From NCBI GenBank assembly GCA_023410055.1, contig JAEYQK010000062.1:1-64000 (forward strand): a DNA stretch of 64,000 nucleotides, given 5' to 3'. Of the stretch, positions 34,782-44,544 are shown piece by piece. The notes below the pieces were generated by a model, which was given only the letters and a program-made list of their open reading frames with translations, had not been told where the DNA came from and made no database searches. The DNA is from Acidobacteriota bacterium (lineage in GTDB: Bacteria; Acidobacteriota; Terriglobia; Terriglobales; Acidobacteriaceae). Both the position numbers and the translations under genes were made by a program. Within the stretch, counting starts at the first letter, position 1, and each line of letters begins with the position of its first letter.

Positions 34782-34990
34782 AGGCCCGGTTAATGAAATC
34801 TGTGTGGGCGGGTGACCGGGCCTGACGGTAACCTCAACTCCGCACGAGAATATCCAGGGTGCCCCATTCTCGCGCAGCGAGGGGCTTTTGACTTCTTGTC
34901 CGGCAACGCATACTGGATTTGTAACAGGAGCAACGTTGTACGAACCGGGAGCACAATGCGCGTCATCGTCGTTCCATGCGTCTGATGAGC
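34782..34990 (+). repeat. Decayed copy of the RAYT upstream/REP region
   Basis: The segment resembles 24190-24395 along most of its length: CGGGTG.CCGGGCCTGACGG, then AGGGTGCCCCATTCTCGCG (34856 on) and GTAACAG.AGCAA.GTTGTACGAA. It continues to the position of the transposase ATG, after which homology stops. A perfect 9-bp inverted repeat (AGGCCCGGT at 34782-34790, ACCGGGCCT at 34815-34823) at its left side follows the coiled-coil gene and may also terminate transcription. Confidence 0.75.
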
Positions 34991-35061
34991 AAATCGGACG
35001 TCTCGTCCTCGCCTAGATGCTCCGTTTCACGGGGCTCCACGGGCCACCTCCTGCAACCAAG

Positions 35062-36747
35062 CTAGAATGCATTCCAGCTGAACTGGTCTACGTGATAATT
35101 AGTGAACGACGGAGCGCTGCCGTTGACCGGGAAATTAGCCGGTTTTTTGTTCAAGTTCGCGTCGTAGATTACATGGCCGCTGCCGGTAAACGAGAACTTC
35201 TTGCCCACGATTGCGCCATAGATGCCTCCGTTTCCAGTTATCGAGACACTGGCATGAGGCGCATAAATCGTTGCAAATGTCGCTGCGCCGGCGTTGATTG
35301 CGACGGCCTTATCTCCGCCGTAGACGAAAGACATATTCAGGGGATTCCCGCCATTGTTCGCAACCGTCCCGCCGTCCATCTGCAGCGGAGTATTTGAGCC
35401 TGACGCGTTCAATACGTTGAAGACCACGGATCCGGTAGTCGGGACAACAAGCGTCGCTCCATTCGATATGTAAAGAGTGTCGACGTTATAGACTCCAGGC
35501 TGCAAGGTGATCACAGCGCAGGATCCGAAGTTGACCTTTCCGAAATTCTCGGGGCCGCCTCCCGGAGTCTTACCGTCTGACTGGAAGCTCGGAGGAATGG
35601 TGATGGAACACTTCCAATTATTGGTTTTGTCACCGCTTCCACCATTGCAGAGAGTGGCGTATCCGGTACACGCAGCGGTGTTAGCAGCGACCGTCGGCAT
35701 GATTGGATCTGGCACCACACTCGGATCCGTCCAACTCGGATCAAGAGGATAAGTAACCTGATTGGTAGGGCAACTGGATTTCTTCGATGCTGTCGTACAT
35801 CCAACCTCAGATCCGCTATTGTCCTCGTTCACGGCCCACATCTTACTCGGCGAACTGCAGGCCACGCTCCCATTCAGTCCTTTAGGCCCACCGGATATGC
35901 CGTAAGTGCCAGTCGCGCCAGCGGCGGAGAAAGGCGTGTACACGTTGCCGTTGATATATGCGCCATTGTGAATATAGACGTTTCCGAACGAGGCAACATT
36001 GCCGCCTGTCCCAAGCAGAGTTGGGTTATTGTTTCCAACATTGCCACTGGCCTGTGAATTGTAGGCATTGGTGTACTGTCCGCCACCCATTTCGACGGTA
36101 CTACACCCGGTTCCTGTAGCGAGGACACCGTAGTCAAAGGAGAAGCCGCTGCCTCCGCCACCATTCTCAATCTTCAGCTTGCTTACAACTTCGACCACCT
36201 GCACTCGTGAGTTGTTGACACTCGCTTGCGAGATGATTTTCCAGTCAGTCATCCAAGTGTTGGTCACGGGGTCTTTACGAGCATTCAAGAGTTGGGCGAC
36301 AACACCGAAGCTTCCGGACACCTGGTCGCTTGACACTGTTTGGCTTGCCAGATTGGTCCTGAAATCCGACAACTGTGTCGAAGGATAGTTGGCCGAAATG
36401 CCGTTTATGGCAGTAGCCGGGGCGAGGACCACAAGATTGCCCGAGGTATCCTGCACCGGGTAAACGTTAAGGTTGTACCCGGTCGGGAAGCCTGAAGGCA
36501 GCAGCGTACCGCTGTTTCCCCTGTCCTGTATCCAATTGACGGCTTGCTGAGCACCGGCTTCAGCGATGTATCTGGTCTGGGTGACTTGGCGATAGTTCTT
36601 GGTCGTCCAAAGCTCTGACTGGGTGGTAACAATAATCCCGACGGCCAGCGTGGAGAGGACGAGCAGCGTCAACAGCGCCAGTATCAGGGCGACACCGCGT
36701 TCGCAGTTGTGCGAGTGGACATGTTTCAGGCAGACAGTATCTTTCAT
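35062..36747 (-). CDS. PilX-like type IV pilus assembly protein
   Basis: About 561 residues. The N terminus has a membrane helix with the PilX signature (CERGVALILALLTLLVLSTL, then RYIAEAGAQQAVNWIQ), which is how minor pilin PilX-type proteins begin. The large Gly/Asn-rich C-terminal domain is beta-helical in character. The ATG overlaps the stop of the PilW-like gene by 4 bp (ATGA), so an upstream extension to 36801 is rejected. Last of four minor-pilin genes. It would sit at the pilus tip and prime assembly or bind surfaces. Confidence 0.85.
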   Translation of the reverse strand: MKDTVCLKHVHSHNCERGVALILALLTLLVLSTLAVGIIVTTQSELWTTKNYRQVTQTRYIAEAGAQQAVNWIQDRGNSGTLLPSGFPTGYNLNVYPVQDTSGNLVVLAPATAINGISANYPSTQLSDFRTNLASQTVSSDQVSGSFGVVAQLLNARKDPVTNTWMTDWKIISQASVNNSRVQVVEVVSKLKIENGGGGSGFSFDYGVLATGTGCSTVEMGGGQYTNAYNSQASGNVGNNNPTLLGTGGNVASFGNVYIHNGAYINGNVYTPFSAAGATGTYGISGGPKGLNGSVACSSPSKMWAVNEDNSGSEVGCTTASKKSSCPTNQVTYPLDPSWTDPSVVPDPIMPTVAANTAACTGYATLCNGGSGDKTNNWKCSITIPPSFQSDGKTPGGGPENFGKVNFGSCAVITLQPGVYNVDTLYISNGATLVVPTTGSVVFNVLNASGSNTPLQMDGGTVANNGGNPLNMSFVYGGDKAVAINAGAATFATIYAPHASVSITGNGGIYGAIVGKKFSFTGSGHVIYDANLNKKPANFPVNGSAPSFTNYHVDQFSWNAF

Positions 36748-37712
36748 GGGACCACCGTGCAGTTGCCGTTGAAGTTCTTGCCGGTAACTTGTTCGTTCCA
36801 TGTTCCGGGCAAGATTTGCAATTCGCTTGTATTAGGAGTGGCTGAGCCCGACTGTATGTACGATGCCACTACGTTTCGCGGCTGCAGATTGAGGTATTGT
36901 TCCTTGACTACGACATCGCTACCGAATGGATCTTTTGTTTCCGATTTCGCGGTTACGGTTACGCTTATCCGGGTAATCATGTCGACCCAGATGTTGTCAT
37001 CCGTGGGCAACGTTACGTTCACATTTCCCGCACCTTTGCTGTAGTCGAACTCACAGTCGGTAACATTGTCGATCAAGACTTGGGCTGGTGCTTCAGCGGT
37101 GCCGGAAAGGTCGAACGTCTGCCGCGTAAACGCCGTGGATGTTCCCGTAGGGCACGAGTACTTTACAAACTTCATCTCGTTACCCTTGCTGTTAATGTCC
37201 CCCAAAATCGTCAGTGAGCTGAATGTTGCCGCATTCGGGTAGATTATGCCTTCGGGATACACACCTCTCGCATATACGGCTTCATTTACCGGGTGAGTGT
37301 ACGCGAAGGTACCCGAGATCCGACCGCCTGAGGAGGTTGTTACCTGAACTTTCTCCCACGTACTGCCAGCGCCAAACTGCAACCATTCCCCATCGCATAT
37401 TCCTGCTGTGCTGCCGACCGTGACGGTTTGATTGCCGGGATTAATCTGCGCGCTCAGAGTGGTCAGGGGCTGGGCCAATTCCTTTTCGTCTGCCCCGGAA
37501 GCCACCAGTCCAGCCTGGCCCACGTCCTGGGCCATGAGTTCCAAGGCGGCGCGCATCCGGCCCTGCAGCGCGTTGCGCATCTCGATGTTGCGATAAGTCT
37601 TCTGCCATTGGGCCATCCCCGCCAACAAAGTCACGGCTATTGTCAGAAATATCGAGACACTAACAAGCATTTCCAGCAGCGTAAAACCGGATATTTGTCG
37701 TTTTGACTTCAT
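36744..37712 (-). CDS. PilW-like minor prepilin
   Basis: 322 residues with a type III signal: basic MKSKRQISG, then FTLLEMLVSVSIFLTIAVTL, with Gly-1 and Glu+5 for PilD cleavage. The globular part is beta-rich (SGTFAYTHPVNEAVYARGVYP). The position between PilV-like and PilX-like genes and the length fit PilW. It lies 9 bp after the PilV-like gene. Confidence 0.9.
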   Translation of the reverse strand: MKSKRQISGFTLLEMLVSVSIFLTIAVTLLAGMAQWQKTYRNIEMRNALQGRMRAALELMAQDVGQAGLVASGADEKELAQPLTTLSAQINPGNQTVTVGSTAGICDGEWLQFGAGSTWEKVQVTTSSGGRISGTFAYTHPVNEAVYARGVYPEGIIYPNAATFSSLTILGDINSKGNEMKFVKYSCPTGTSTAFTRQTFDLSGTAEAPAQVLIDNVTDCEFDYSKGAGNVNVTLPTDDNIWVDMITRISVTVTAKSETKDPFGSDVVVKEQYLNLQPRNVVASYIQSGSATPNTSELQILPGTWNEQVTGKNFNGNCTVVP

Positions 37713-37721
37713 GCGGATGCC

Positions 37722-38174
37722 TCAGAAATTGGACGCGCGCTGCGAAACAAGCTCAAAACTAGGTGTCCCAGGCGTAAGGCAAGTGACTTTGACCGTTATC
37801 GTTTTTAGACTCGTGCTGGTGTTTTCTATCTTCCACCTTCGCATGTAGTTGGCGCCAGCCGAACTCGGAGTCGGCTTTCCATCACTGCCGATATAATCAT
37901 AGAAACCTGTAGGGGGAGTACTCGGGGTAATGCCATCCCCTGCGGTCAGGTTCGCGAAGGTCGCTCCGAGCAATTCCTCCATTTTGTCCTGCGCGTATTC
38001 GGCTACCCGTGTGGCCTTATCTCCGGTTGCGGAAGTATTTTTAAGTGCCACTCCCATCAAAGCTGCGACACCCAGAACGCCAACAGCTAGAACTACGCAT
38101 GCAATCAGCATCTCCAGGATGGAGAAGCCAGAGTGCCTGCAATTTGGTTTTGTTAACGCCGCTTGAATGCGCAT
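37722..38174 (-). CDS. PilV-like minor prepilin
   Basis: About 150 residues with the prepilin motif HSGFSILEMLIACVVLAVGV (Gly-1, Glu+5). The ATG chosen is 4 bp after the stop of the FimT/GspH-like gene and gives a normal-length leader; a longer frame from 38204 is possible. EYAQDKMEELLGATF in the helix is typical of PilV. Confidence 0.88.
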   Translation of the reverse strand: MRIQAALTKPNCRHSGFSILEMLIACVVLAVGVLGVAALMGVALKNTSATGDKATRVAEYAQDKMEELLGATFANLTAGDGITPSTPPTGFYDYIGSDGKPTPSSAGANYMRRWKIENTSTSLKTITVKVTCLTPGTPSFELVSQRASNF

Positions 38175-38178
38175 AATG

Positions 38179-38838
38179 TTAGTTGGTAATCTTTGCCCAC
38201 ACATTGTTGTCGAACCTGTAAACGGTAGCCTTCCCGCTTATGTCGATCCCGACCGCCATCGCCATGTTGTACTGGGTGTCCTGCAAGTAGAATGCGTAGT
38301 CCGAAACCGGTTTTCCTTTGACGACACTACTTCCCACCGGCAGGCCACGAGAGTTGAAGATAGCGCAATAGGAGCACTTGCCAACTGAGCTGCCTTGGTA
38401 GGGGGCCGACGAATTTTGGCCTCCAACTCCCGTACTTGCACCGGACGGGGCACCGAATGTTACGCCCTTGGCCAGCACAACTACTTGCGGGGCCTGCAGG
38501 TCAGCTACGAAGTCGCTTGCAGATGGATCAGTCTTCCCCCCGGTGAATGTCGCAACCTTGATCGAGCAGGTGGACGAACTCGCGTCGCATACGACCTCCG
38601 CTCGGGCGAAGTTGGACGCAGCCCTCATTCGCGCAACTGTGGTTAAGCCCATGATCGCGTCTGCGTTGCTACGGATGGCGAACGAGTGCGATATACGCAG
38701 GTACATTGGAATCGAGACGGCCGCCATTATTAGGACGATGGCAATGACGATCAAAAGTTCTAGGAGGCTAAATCCAAGGAATGATGAAACCTGAGGCCCG
38801 AATTTACCCAGATATTTGGTCCCACTGCGTTCTGCCAT
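38179..38838 (-). CDS. FimT/GspH-like minor prepilin
   Basis: About 219 residues. The prepilin cleavage motif is FLGFSLLELLIVIAIVLIMA. The ATG with AGGA 7 nt upstream is chosen; it gives a somewhat long leader (about 21 residues before the Gly). The GspH/FimT globular domain follows. First gene of the minor pilin operon. No pilus motor or secretin gene is present in the window, so these must lie elsewhere. Confidence 0.87.
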   Translation of the reverse strand: MAERSGTKYLGKFGPQVSSFLGFSLLELLIVIAIVLIMAAVSIPMYLRISHSFAIRSNADAIMGLTTVARMRAASNFARAEVVCDASSSTCSIKVATFTGGKTDPSASDFVADLQAPQVVVLAKGVTFGAPSGASTGVGGQNSSAPYQGSSVGKCSYCAIFNSRGLPVGSSVVKGKPVSDYAFYLQDTQYNMAMAVGIDISGKATVYRFDNNVWAKITN

Positions 38839-39293
38839 TTCGTTTCCTAGACTAATGTCAGTGTCTCTGCCCAACCACAGCATCGATATAGAGAGCACGC
38901 AAATTATTCAGTGAGGTCCAATCACGGTCAAGCAATATAAGCGGTAACCGAAAACTTCGGTAATGTGTTTCGTCTATCCAGTTCGTTTTCGAGTTCGCCG
39001 GGTGCACCACCCTTTCCGCAGGGGAGGGCGCGCTTCGAGGACAACGACGCTAGCCTTCCCGAACAATACCAAACTGACTTCTGTTCTGATTTCGCCTGTT
39101 GCGTGAGTGGTTAACAGGCCTCGCGCCGATGACACCCAGTCACCGCAGTCGTTCATCAGTCAGAGATTGATGCGTAAGTCATTTAGAATCGTCAGTCACA
39201 CAGAGGAGCCGGGGAAGGGGAGGGTGGGTTACTAGAAAGTAAATTCGATATTCTCCCTTAATGGGCTTCGCCTTGTTGCTGTAAAGTATCGGT
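38839..39293. other. Intergenic region between divergent pilin and capA-like genes
   Basis: About 455 bp with no supported gene. It holds a short hairpin (CCGAA AAC TTCGG near 38948) but no clear promoter pair. Short frames here do not have ribosome binding sites. Confidence 0.4.
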
Positions 39294-40706
39294 ATGTCTC
39301 ACCCGTTTGCTTCGCCTCGTGCCGCGCTCTTGGGACTGCTGCTGACCGCTGCCTCGGTTGCCTTATTCGCTCAGCAACCGGTCGCGCCGGAACAGAAACC
39401 CGTAGCTCCTGCACCTGCGCCTGAGCCGAAACAGACGACCACGCTACCGGAACCGACGAAACCAAAGGAAGCAACGCCAGCGTCCGCGCCAACAACGCCG
39501 CCGACGCCGTCTGGCCCGGTTCAAGCCACGCCCTCGACGCAGGTCGCGCCAACGCCAGCGGCACCCGAGATTGTGTGGTCTCCCGTGCGCGCATCAGTTC
39601 CAGCCACGCCCGAAGACGAACTTGTCATCGCCGCTGTCGGTGACATCATGCTCGGCTCGACGTTCCCGGAGAAGGACGGAAGCGCACTTCCGCCGCAAGA
39701 TGGACTTCACCTGCTCGATGAAGTCGCGCCATTCCTGAAGAGCGCCGATCTGAGTATCGGCAATCTGGAAGGACCGCTTCTCGACGGAACTGATCCATCG
39801 CCCAAGTGCAAAGGCAAGGCCGAGGGCACCTGTTACGCATTCCGCGTCCCGACGCGCTACGCCAAGTTGTTGGCCGACGCCGGATTCGTCGCGATGGGTG
39901 TTGCCAACAATCACGCCAAGGACTTCGGTCCCGCCGGACAGGAAAGCACGATCGCCACTATCACGGCCGCAGGGATTGCCCAAAGCGGAGGCAACGGAGT
40001 CGTCGCCCATCTGCTGGTCAAGGGCAAGAAGGTCTCTTACATCGCCTTTGCGACTTACCCGCAGTTCAATAACGCCCTCGACATCGACGCCTCGACTGCG
40101 CTGGTCCAGGCGGAAGCCAAGTTGGCCGACTACGTGATCGTCAGCTTTCATGGCGGCGCCGAAGGTTCCGATCGCCAGCACGTCCCCATGGGGCACGAGA
40201 TGTTCCTGGGCGAAGACCGCGGCGACCTGCGCACATTCACGCACGCGATGATCGACGCAGGCGCGGCCCTGGTTTTCGGGCACGGCCCCCACGTCGTTCG
40301 CGGCATGGAGATCTACAAGGGCCACCTGATCGCGTATTCTCTCGGGAACTTTGCGACTTATGGTCACATCAATCTGAAGGGCGTCAACGGACTGACCCTG
40401 GTCCTCAGTGCCCGTCTCGGCAAAGACGGTCGGTTCCTCGGTGGCACCGTCCATCCGGCCTACCAGGAATATCCCGGCGGCCCCCACGTTGACCCCGAAG
40501 GCAAAGTGCTGAACGTGATTCGGACTCTGAGCCAGTCCGATTTTGGCAAGACCGCCGTGACTGTTGCAGATGATGGTGCAATTGTCGCGCCCGCTGCCCC
40601 TACGCCTGCTACACGAGAGGCTTCCGCGGCTGTCGGTACTTCAGGTAGTGCACCTGCTCCCACTGCGGGAACAGGTGCGGCAAAGCCGACTGCCGAGACG
40701 AACTAG
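39294..40706 (+). CDS. CapA-family (PGA_cap) metallophosphatase-like exported protein
   Basis: 470 residues: signal peptide (about 1-25), a Pro/Ala/Thr-rich linker (to about 100), then a CapA domain with VIAAVGDIMLGS, LSIGNLEGPLLDG, GVANNHAKDFG, VSFHGGAEG and FGHGPHVVRGMEIY. This is the calcineurin-like fold of PgsA/CapA proteins of poly-gamma-glutamate capsule and other polymers. A second low-complexity Ala/Thr/Pro tail follows. No other pgs genes are present, so the polymer is unknown; the adjacent exopolysaccharide operon is a possible partner. Confidence 0.9.
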   Translation: MSHPFASPRAALLGLLLTAASVALFAQQPVAPEQKPVAPAPAPEPKQTTTLPEPTKPKEATPASAPTTPPTPSGPVQATPSTQVAPTPAAPEIVWSPVRASVPATPEDELVIAAVGDIMLGSTFPEKDGSALPPQDGLHLLDEVAPFLKSADLSIGNLEGPLLDGTDPSPKCKGKAEGTCYAFRVPTRYAKLLADAGFVAMGVANNHAKDFGPAGQESTIATITAAGIAQSGGNGVVAHLLVKGKKVSYIAFATYPQFNNALDIDASTALVQAEAKLADYVIVSFHGGAEGSDRQHVPMGHEMFLGEDRGDLRTFTHAMIDAGAALVFGHGPHVVRGMEIYKGHLIAYSLGNFATYGHINLKGVNGLTLVLSARLGKDGRFLGGTVHPAYQEYPGGPHVDPEGKVLNVIRTLSQSDFGKTAVTVADDGAIVAPAAPTPATREASAAVGTSGSAPAPTAGTGAAKPTAETN

Positions 40707-40726
40707 ACTGAGAGTGTGGATACGCT

Positions 40727-42616
40727 TCAGAACTGCTCGCAAACAGGCTTTGATCCATCAGGATTGAGGCGGCCAATGTTGAAGTTCAGCGCGACCGCCA
40801 GCGGTTGTCCCTGCGCATCATACAAACGCGCGCGCAACATGTGCGAGCACTGCTGATACCCTTTCCCGCCGAGCACGGCTTTCGCTTCGAAGCCTCCGTC
40901 GGCAGTGAGCTTGGCTCGCCCGATCGAATACCAGCGATCCGTGAAGACGTCGACGCCCACGAAAGAATTCGGCGGCGCACCGGCAAATTGCCCCTTCACA
41001 TCGACGGCGCTCTTTGGAACGAAGTCACCCGTCTGAGGTGAATTGATAGCGATCTTCGCTGCGCTTTGCAGCGCGACTACCTGCGGGCTCTTCCGTTCGT
41101 AGACCTTGATCCAATGCGCAAGCACCGGATCGGGCATCTTCATGCGAAGCTCGTAGCGGTCGAGATACGGATCGATTGCCTGGTTCATCTGCCGCGCTTC
41201 TTCGCCCATGCCACCATCGAGAACGATGAAATCGAACACACCGTCGCGCACCGCATTCGCATAAGCTTCGCTTCCCTGCGCCTCTTGATAGTGGAAGTAA
41301 AACGGATCGGCGATCTGCCACTGTCGCAGAATCGGCGTGAAGTAATAGCGGAACACGCTGTCGTCCACCAACACGCGATGATCCCGCCCCAGGCGGCCTT
41401 CGAAGTAGGACATGATCGGGTCGACATTCGGCCAGAACAACTGCCGGTCGAAATGCATCAGCTTGCCTGTGAGAGCCGAAGCTCCCGCAACTCCGAGCAC
41501 GCAACAAATTGCGATGATGCCAACGAACTGGAGATTCTTGCGTCCGATGCGCTGGGCGAGGCAGATCAATCCGTGAACGGCCGCTGGCGTGAGAAAGAGC
41601 AGTGCGTACGTGACGTGTTTCCACCAGTCGAAGTCCGCGCGCGTCTTCATCTGGAAGGCGATTCCGGTCAACGCTCCCAGCCACAGCAGAAGCGTGATAT
41701 TCCGATTCTTGCTGAAGAAGAGTGCCAGCAGCGCGCAGGCGGCGATCAGCCAGAATTCGATTCGCAACCAGAAATAGACTTGCCAGAATTGCCATCCAGC
41801 TGCCTTCAACGACTGGTATGCGCCGCCGTAGCTCAGCAGATAGTTCAGATCAGTCCAGTAATAGACGCCGTAGAAAGCTGCCGCCAAACTTATCGGAGTT
41901 GCGAACGACAACACCGCGCGAACGTTGCGCCGTAACGTCAGCAGAACGAGGAACGGAAAGTAGATTGCGACAATGTACTTGCACAAGAATGCGGCAAAGA
42001 AGGCAGCGGCTGCTCCGAACCAGCTCAGTCGCTCATTCTCCTGCCACGCGCGAACGTACAACCACAACCCCAGCGCAAAGAAGAAAATAGACCCGGCATC
42101 CCGTGTCGCTATTCGCGACGTCATGATTGCCGGGCCTAGCACGGCGAAGATTGCCGCTGCACCCAGCGCTGTCCCGGTTCCATACAATCGTCGAGCGATG
42201 CCATAAACAGCACCGACGACGACCGTCCCCATGACTGCCGCCATCTCGCGAACGGCGACGATGCCGCCAATACGATCTGCCCATGCGGCAAGAACCGGCC
42301 ATAGATACCAGCCGAAGCTCCAGCGCAACGGGCTATCGAGCGGCGCTTCAAAGTGGCGGCTCAGGAACATGCGACCATAGACCACATACACGGACTCGTC
42401 CATGTACGCCGTCGAGTAGTTCGGATCTTGCGCGCGGAACCACAACGCAACCACGATGATTCCCGCCAACCCCAGCACCTTCTCAACGAAGAAAGGATCG
42501 TGATGAAAGTCGGCCGCTGCCTCTGCTGTACTCTGCCCTGGGGTCGGTCCCGTGGCCCTGTGTGTCACCGTAGTCGAGCGCGTATCGCGCTTCTCGTCTA
42601 AAAATAATGTCGCCAT
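40727..42616 (-). CDS. GT39/PMT-like polytopic glycosyltransferase
   Basis: 629 residues with about 12 membrane segments. An early lumenal loop carries TAYMDESVYVVYGR, the acidic (D-E) motif of GT-C enzymes such as ArnT and PMT, which use polyprenyl-phosphate sugars. A C-terminal periplasmic beta-domain of about 120 residues follows. It overlaps the BcsC-like gene by 19 bp and is the last gene of the exopolysaccharide operon. It probably modifies the polymer, a lipid or a protein from a lipid-linked sugar. Confidence 0.85.
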   Translation of the reverse strand: MATLFLDEKRDTRSTTVTHRATGPTPGQSTAEAAADFHHDPFFVEKVLGLAGIIVVALWFRAQDPNYSTAYMDESVYVVYGRMFLSRHFEAPLDSPLRWSFGWYLWPVLAAWADRIGGIVAVREMAAVMGTVVVGAVYGIARRLYGTGTALGAAAIFAVLGPAIMTSRIATRDAGSIFFFALGLWLYVRAWQENERLSWFGAAAAFFAAFLCKYIVAIYFPFLVLLTLRRNVRAVLSFATPISLAAAFYGVYYWTDLNYLLSYGGAYQSLKAAGWQFWQVYFWLRIEFWLIAACALLALFFSKNRNITLLLWLGALTGIAFQMKTRADFDWWKHVTYALLFLTPAAVHGLICLAQRIGRKNLQFVGIIAICCVLGVAGASALTGKLMHFDRQLFWPNVDPIMSYFEGRLGRDHRVLVDDSVFRYYFTPILRQWQIADPFYFHYQEAQGSEAYANAVRDGVFDFIVLDGGMGEEARQMNQAIDPYLDRYELRMKMPDPVLAHWIKVYERKSPQVVALQSAAKIAINSPQTGDFVPKSAVDVKGQFAGAPPNSFVGVDVFTDRWYSIGRAKLTADGGFEAKAVLGGKGYQQCSHMLRARLYDAQGQPLAVALNFNIGRLNPDGSKPVCEQF

Positions 42617-44544
42617 GAGATGCTCGGTAAACTACGGTTCACAGCGTTGTAGACGTTAAGGTAATCGTAGCCAAAACGGATCTCGTCCTTGTCGGTTACA
42701 CGCCACATCACGCGGCTGCGGAAGCTGGACGCTAACTGTGCGTTTCCGAAACGCGAGTACGTGTCGGCAACGTTCTGCACGCCGAGGGTGCCGATCGTCT
42801 GAATATCCAGCTTGCTGCCGAACTTGTGATTGATCGTCACTGCTCCGTAGTTCAGCAGGAACTGCTGCGGACTGAAGTAGCCGCCGAAACTGGGGATATT
42901 GCCGTCGACGTTGGCATCGTAGTCGAACTGCGAGTAGCTGAATCCGTAAGCCAGCCTTATGTAAGGAGCCCCTCCCCGCACGGACTTGCCTATCTGTCCG
43001 TCAAAGCCCCAGCGGCGATTGTCTCTCAGGTTCAACCCCGTATAAAGACCGTCGGTGTACGTCGCCCAAATATCGTAGTGATAATGCGAATTGCCGTAGG
43101 AGAAACCAAGACTGCCCAGATTGGACCGCACTTGACCCTGCTCGAGCACACCGATGTGGGCACCACGCATCGACATCACGCTGTCGTCCACCGGGGCACG
43201 CTCGAATCCTGCCTGTATCTCGAACGACGGGCGCAACTTAACACGGAACTGCCCACCAACGTTGTAACCAGTTGGCAATCCGGAGTATGTGTCTGCACCA
43301 AAGTGCGTCGTCAGCCCAGCATTTTCGCTAAGGCGTGAATCGAGCTGAACGCCAAAAGAGTGCCCGGTGTAATCGCCTGACTTCGGCTGATAAAACGTGG
43401 GATCGTAACTGAACGTCAGTCGATTGCTCAGTCCTAGTGGGGTCGAGATCGCCGAGGACATCCTGTGATACGTAAAGCTATTGTTCAAGCGGGTGGTATA
43501 CCCGAGATCGACATACGTCCCAAGTGCTCGGGCGACCTCGCCGCGAATGTCGCGATATTCGGACTCGTAGGGCAGCAGTGCAAGTGCCTGTCGTGCCTGA
43601 CCAAAGTTGTTCCGCCCCACCTCTGTCCGCGCTATTTCAACCATGACACGAGGGTCGTCAGGCGCCAACTCGCGGGCCTTATCCAAGAGCTGCGCGGATT
43701 GCGCATACTGCTCGCGCCAGTTGAAAATTTCGGCTTTCCCTCGCAATGCGAACACATTCTCTCGATCAGCCGCCAGCACCTTGTCGTAGAGCGACATCGC
43801 TTCATTGGTGCGGCCTCCCCACGCCAGTAGCTGGGCCTTGCCATTCAGGGCGCGCGCATTCGCCGGATCGATTTTGAGCGCGTCTTCGAAACACTGCATC
43901 GCGGTCGCTCGCGATCCGCCCTGATAGCGCAGAACCTCGCCATATGTAGCCAACAGCTCCGCATTTTTCGGATCCTGCTTAACGGCTTTATCGAATAGCT
44001 GCACTGATTCGGCGCGCGTATTCGCACTCCAACTCAACACCTCGGCCAGCTTCGCGATTGCTGACACATCAGCCGGATTCGCCGCAACTACTTCGCGCAA
44101 CACACTGATCGCCTGCGGACGGTCCTGCGCATTCCAACTCAGAACGTCGGCGTACTGGATGCAGTATTCCGGATGCTGTTTCCCCGCATCGCAAGCACGC
44201 TTCAGCAGATCAATCGCGACCGGACGCTGCCCCTTCTGCCAGCTTTTCATGCGGCCAAGCTGTGCCAGACGCGCCGCATCGTTCGGTTGCAACGCAATCA
44301 GGTGCTCGAGCACCGGGACTGCGTCACGCCATCCGCCAGAAGCTTCTAAAGAATCGGCCAACCCGGCCAGTGCGTCCACGTTCTCCGGTTGTGCGGCGAC
44401 GGCCTGTCGGTATAACTGTGCGGCACCCGCGTAGTCGCGTGCGTCGGCTGCCGCCTTGGCCTGATCTAGTACGCTCTGCTGCGCATTCAGCGAAAGAGCA
44501 GAAGCTAGTGCTGCAATCAGTATTGTCTTCCCGATGGCTCTCAT
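42598..44544 (-). CDS. BcsC-like TPR / outer-membrane beta-barrel protein
   Basis: 648 residues: signal peptide (MRAIGKTILIAALASALSLN), about nine TPR repeats (residues 25-330, e.g. AAQLYRQAVAAQPENVDALA) and a C-terminal beta-barrel of about 300 residues ending in an aromatic residue (ISWRHYF). This is the layout of BcsC/PgaA/AlgK-AlgE exporters that guide polysaccharide through the periplasm and outer membrane. It is about half the length of BcsC. Its ATG overlaps the BcsA-like stop by 4 bp. Confidence 0.88.
   Translation of the reverse strand: MRAIGKTILIAALASALSLNAQQSVLDQAKAAADARDYAGAAQLYRQAVAAQPENVDALAGLADSLEASGGWRDAVPVLEHLIALQPNDAARLAQLGRMKSWQKGQRPVAIDLLKRACDAGKQHPEYCIQYADVLSWNAQDRPQAISVLREVVAANPADVSAIAKLAEVLSWSANTRAESVQLFDKAVKQDPKNAELLATYGEVLRYQGGSRATAMQCFEDALKIDPANARALNGKAQLLAWGGRTNEAMSLYDKVLAADRENVFALRGKAEIFNWREQYAQSAQLLDKARELAPDDPRVMVEIARTEVGRNNFGQARQALALLPYESEYRDIRGEVARALGTYVDLGYTTRLNNSFTYHRMSSAISTPLGLSNRLTFSYDPTFYQPKSGDYTGHSFGVQLDSRLSENAGLTTHFGADTYSGLPTGYNVGGQFRVKLRPSFEIQAGFERAPVDDSVMSMRGAHIGVLEQGQVRSNLGSLGFSYGNSHYHYDIWATYTDGLYTGLNLRDNRRWGFDGQIGKSVRGGAPYIRLAYGFSYSQFDYDANVDGNIPSFGGYFSPQQFLLNYGAVTINHKFGSKLDIQTIGTLGVQNVADTYSRFGNAQLASSFRSRVMWRVTDKDEIRFGYDYLNVYNAVNRSLPSISWRHYF

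Noticed and set aside
39294..40706. A poly-gamma-glutamate capsule locus
   Set aside because: Only the CapA-like domain is present; no ligase (pgsB/capB) or pgsC homologue is in the window.
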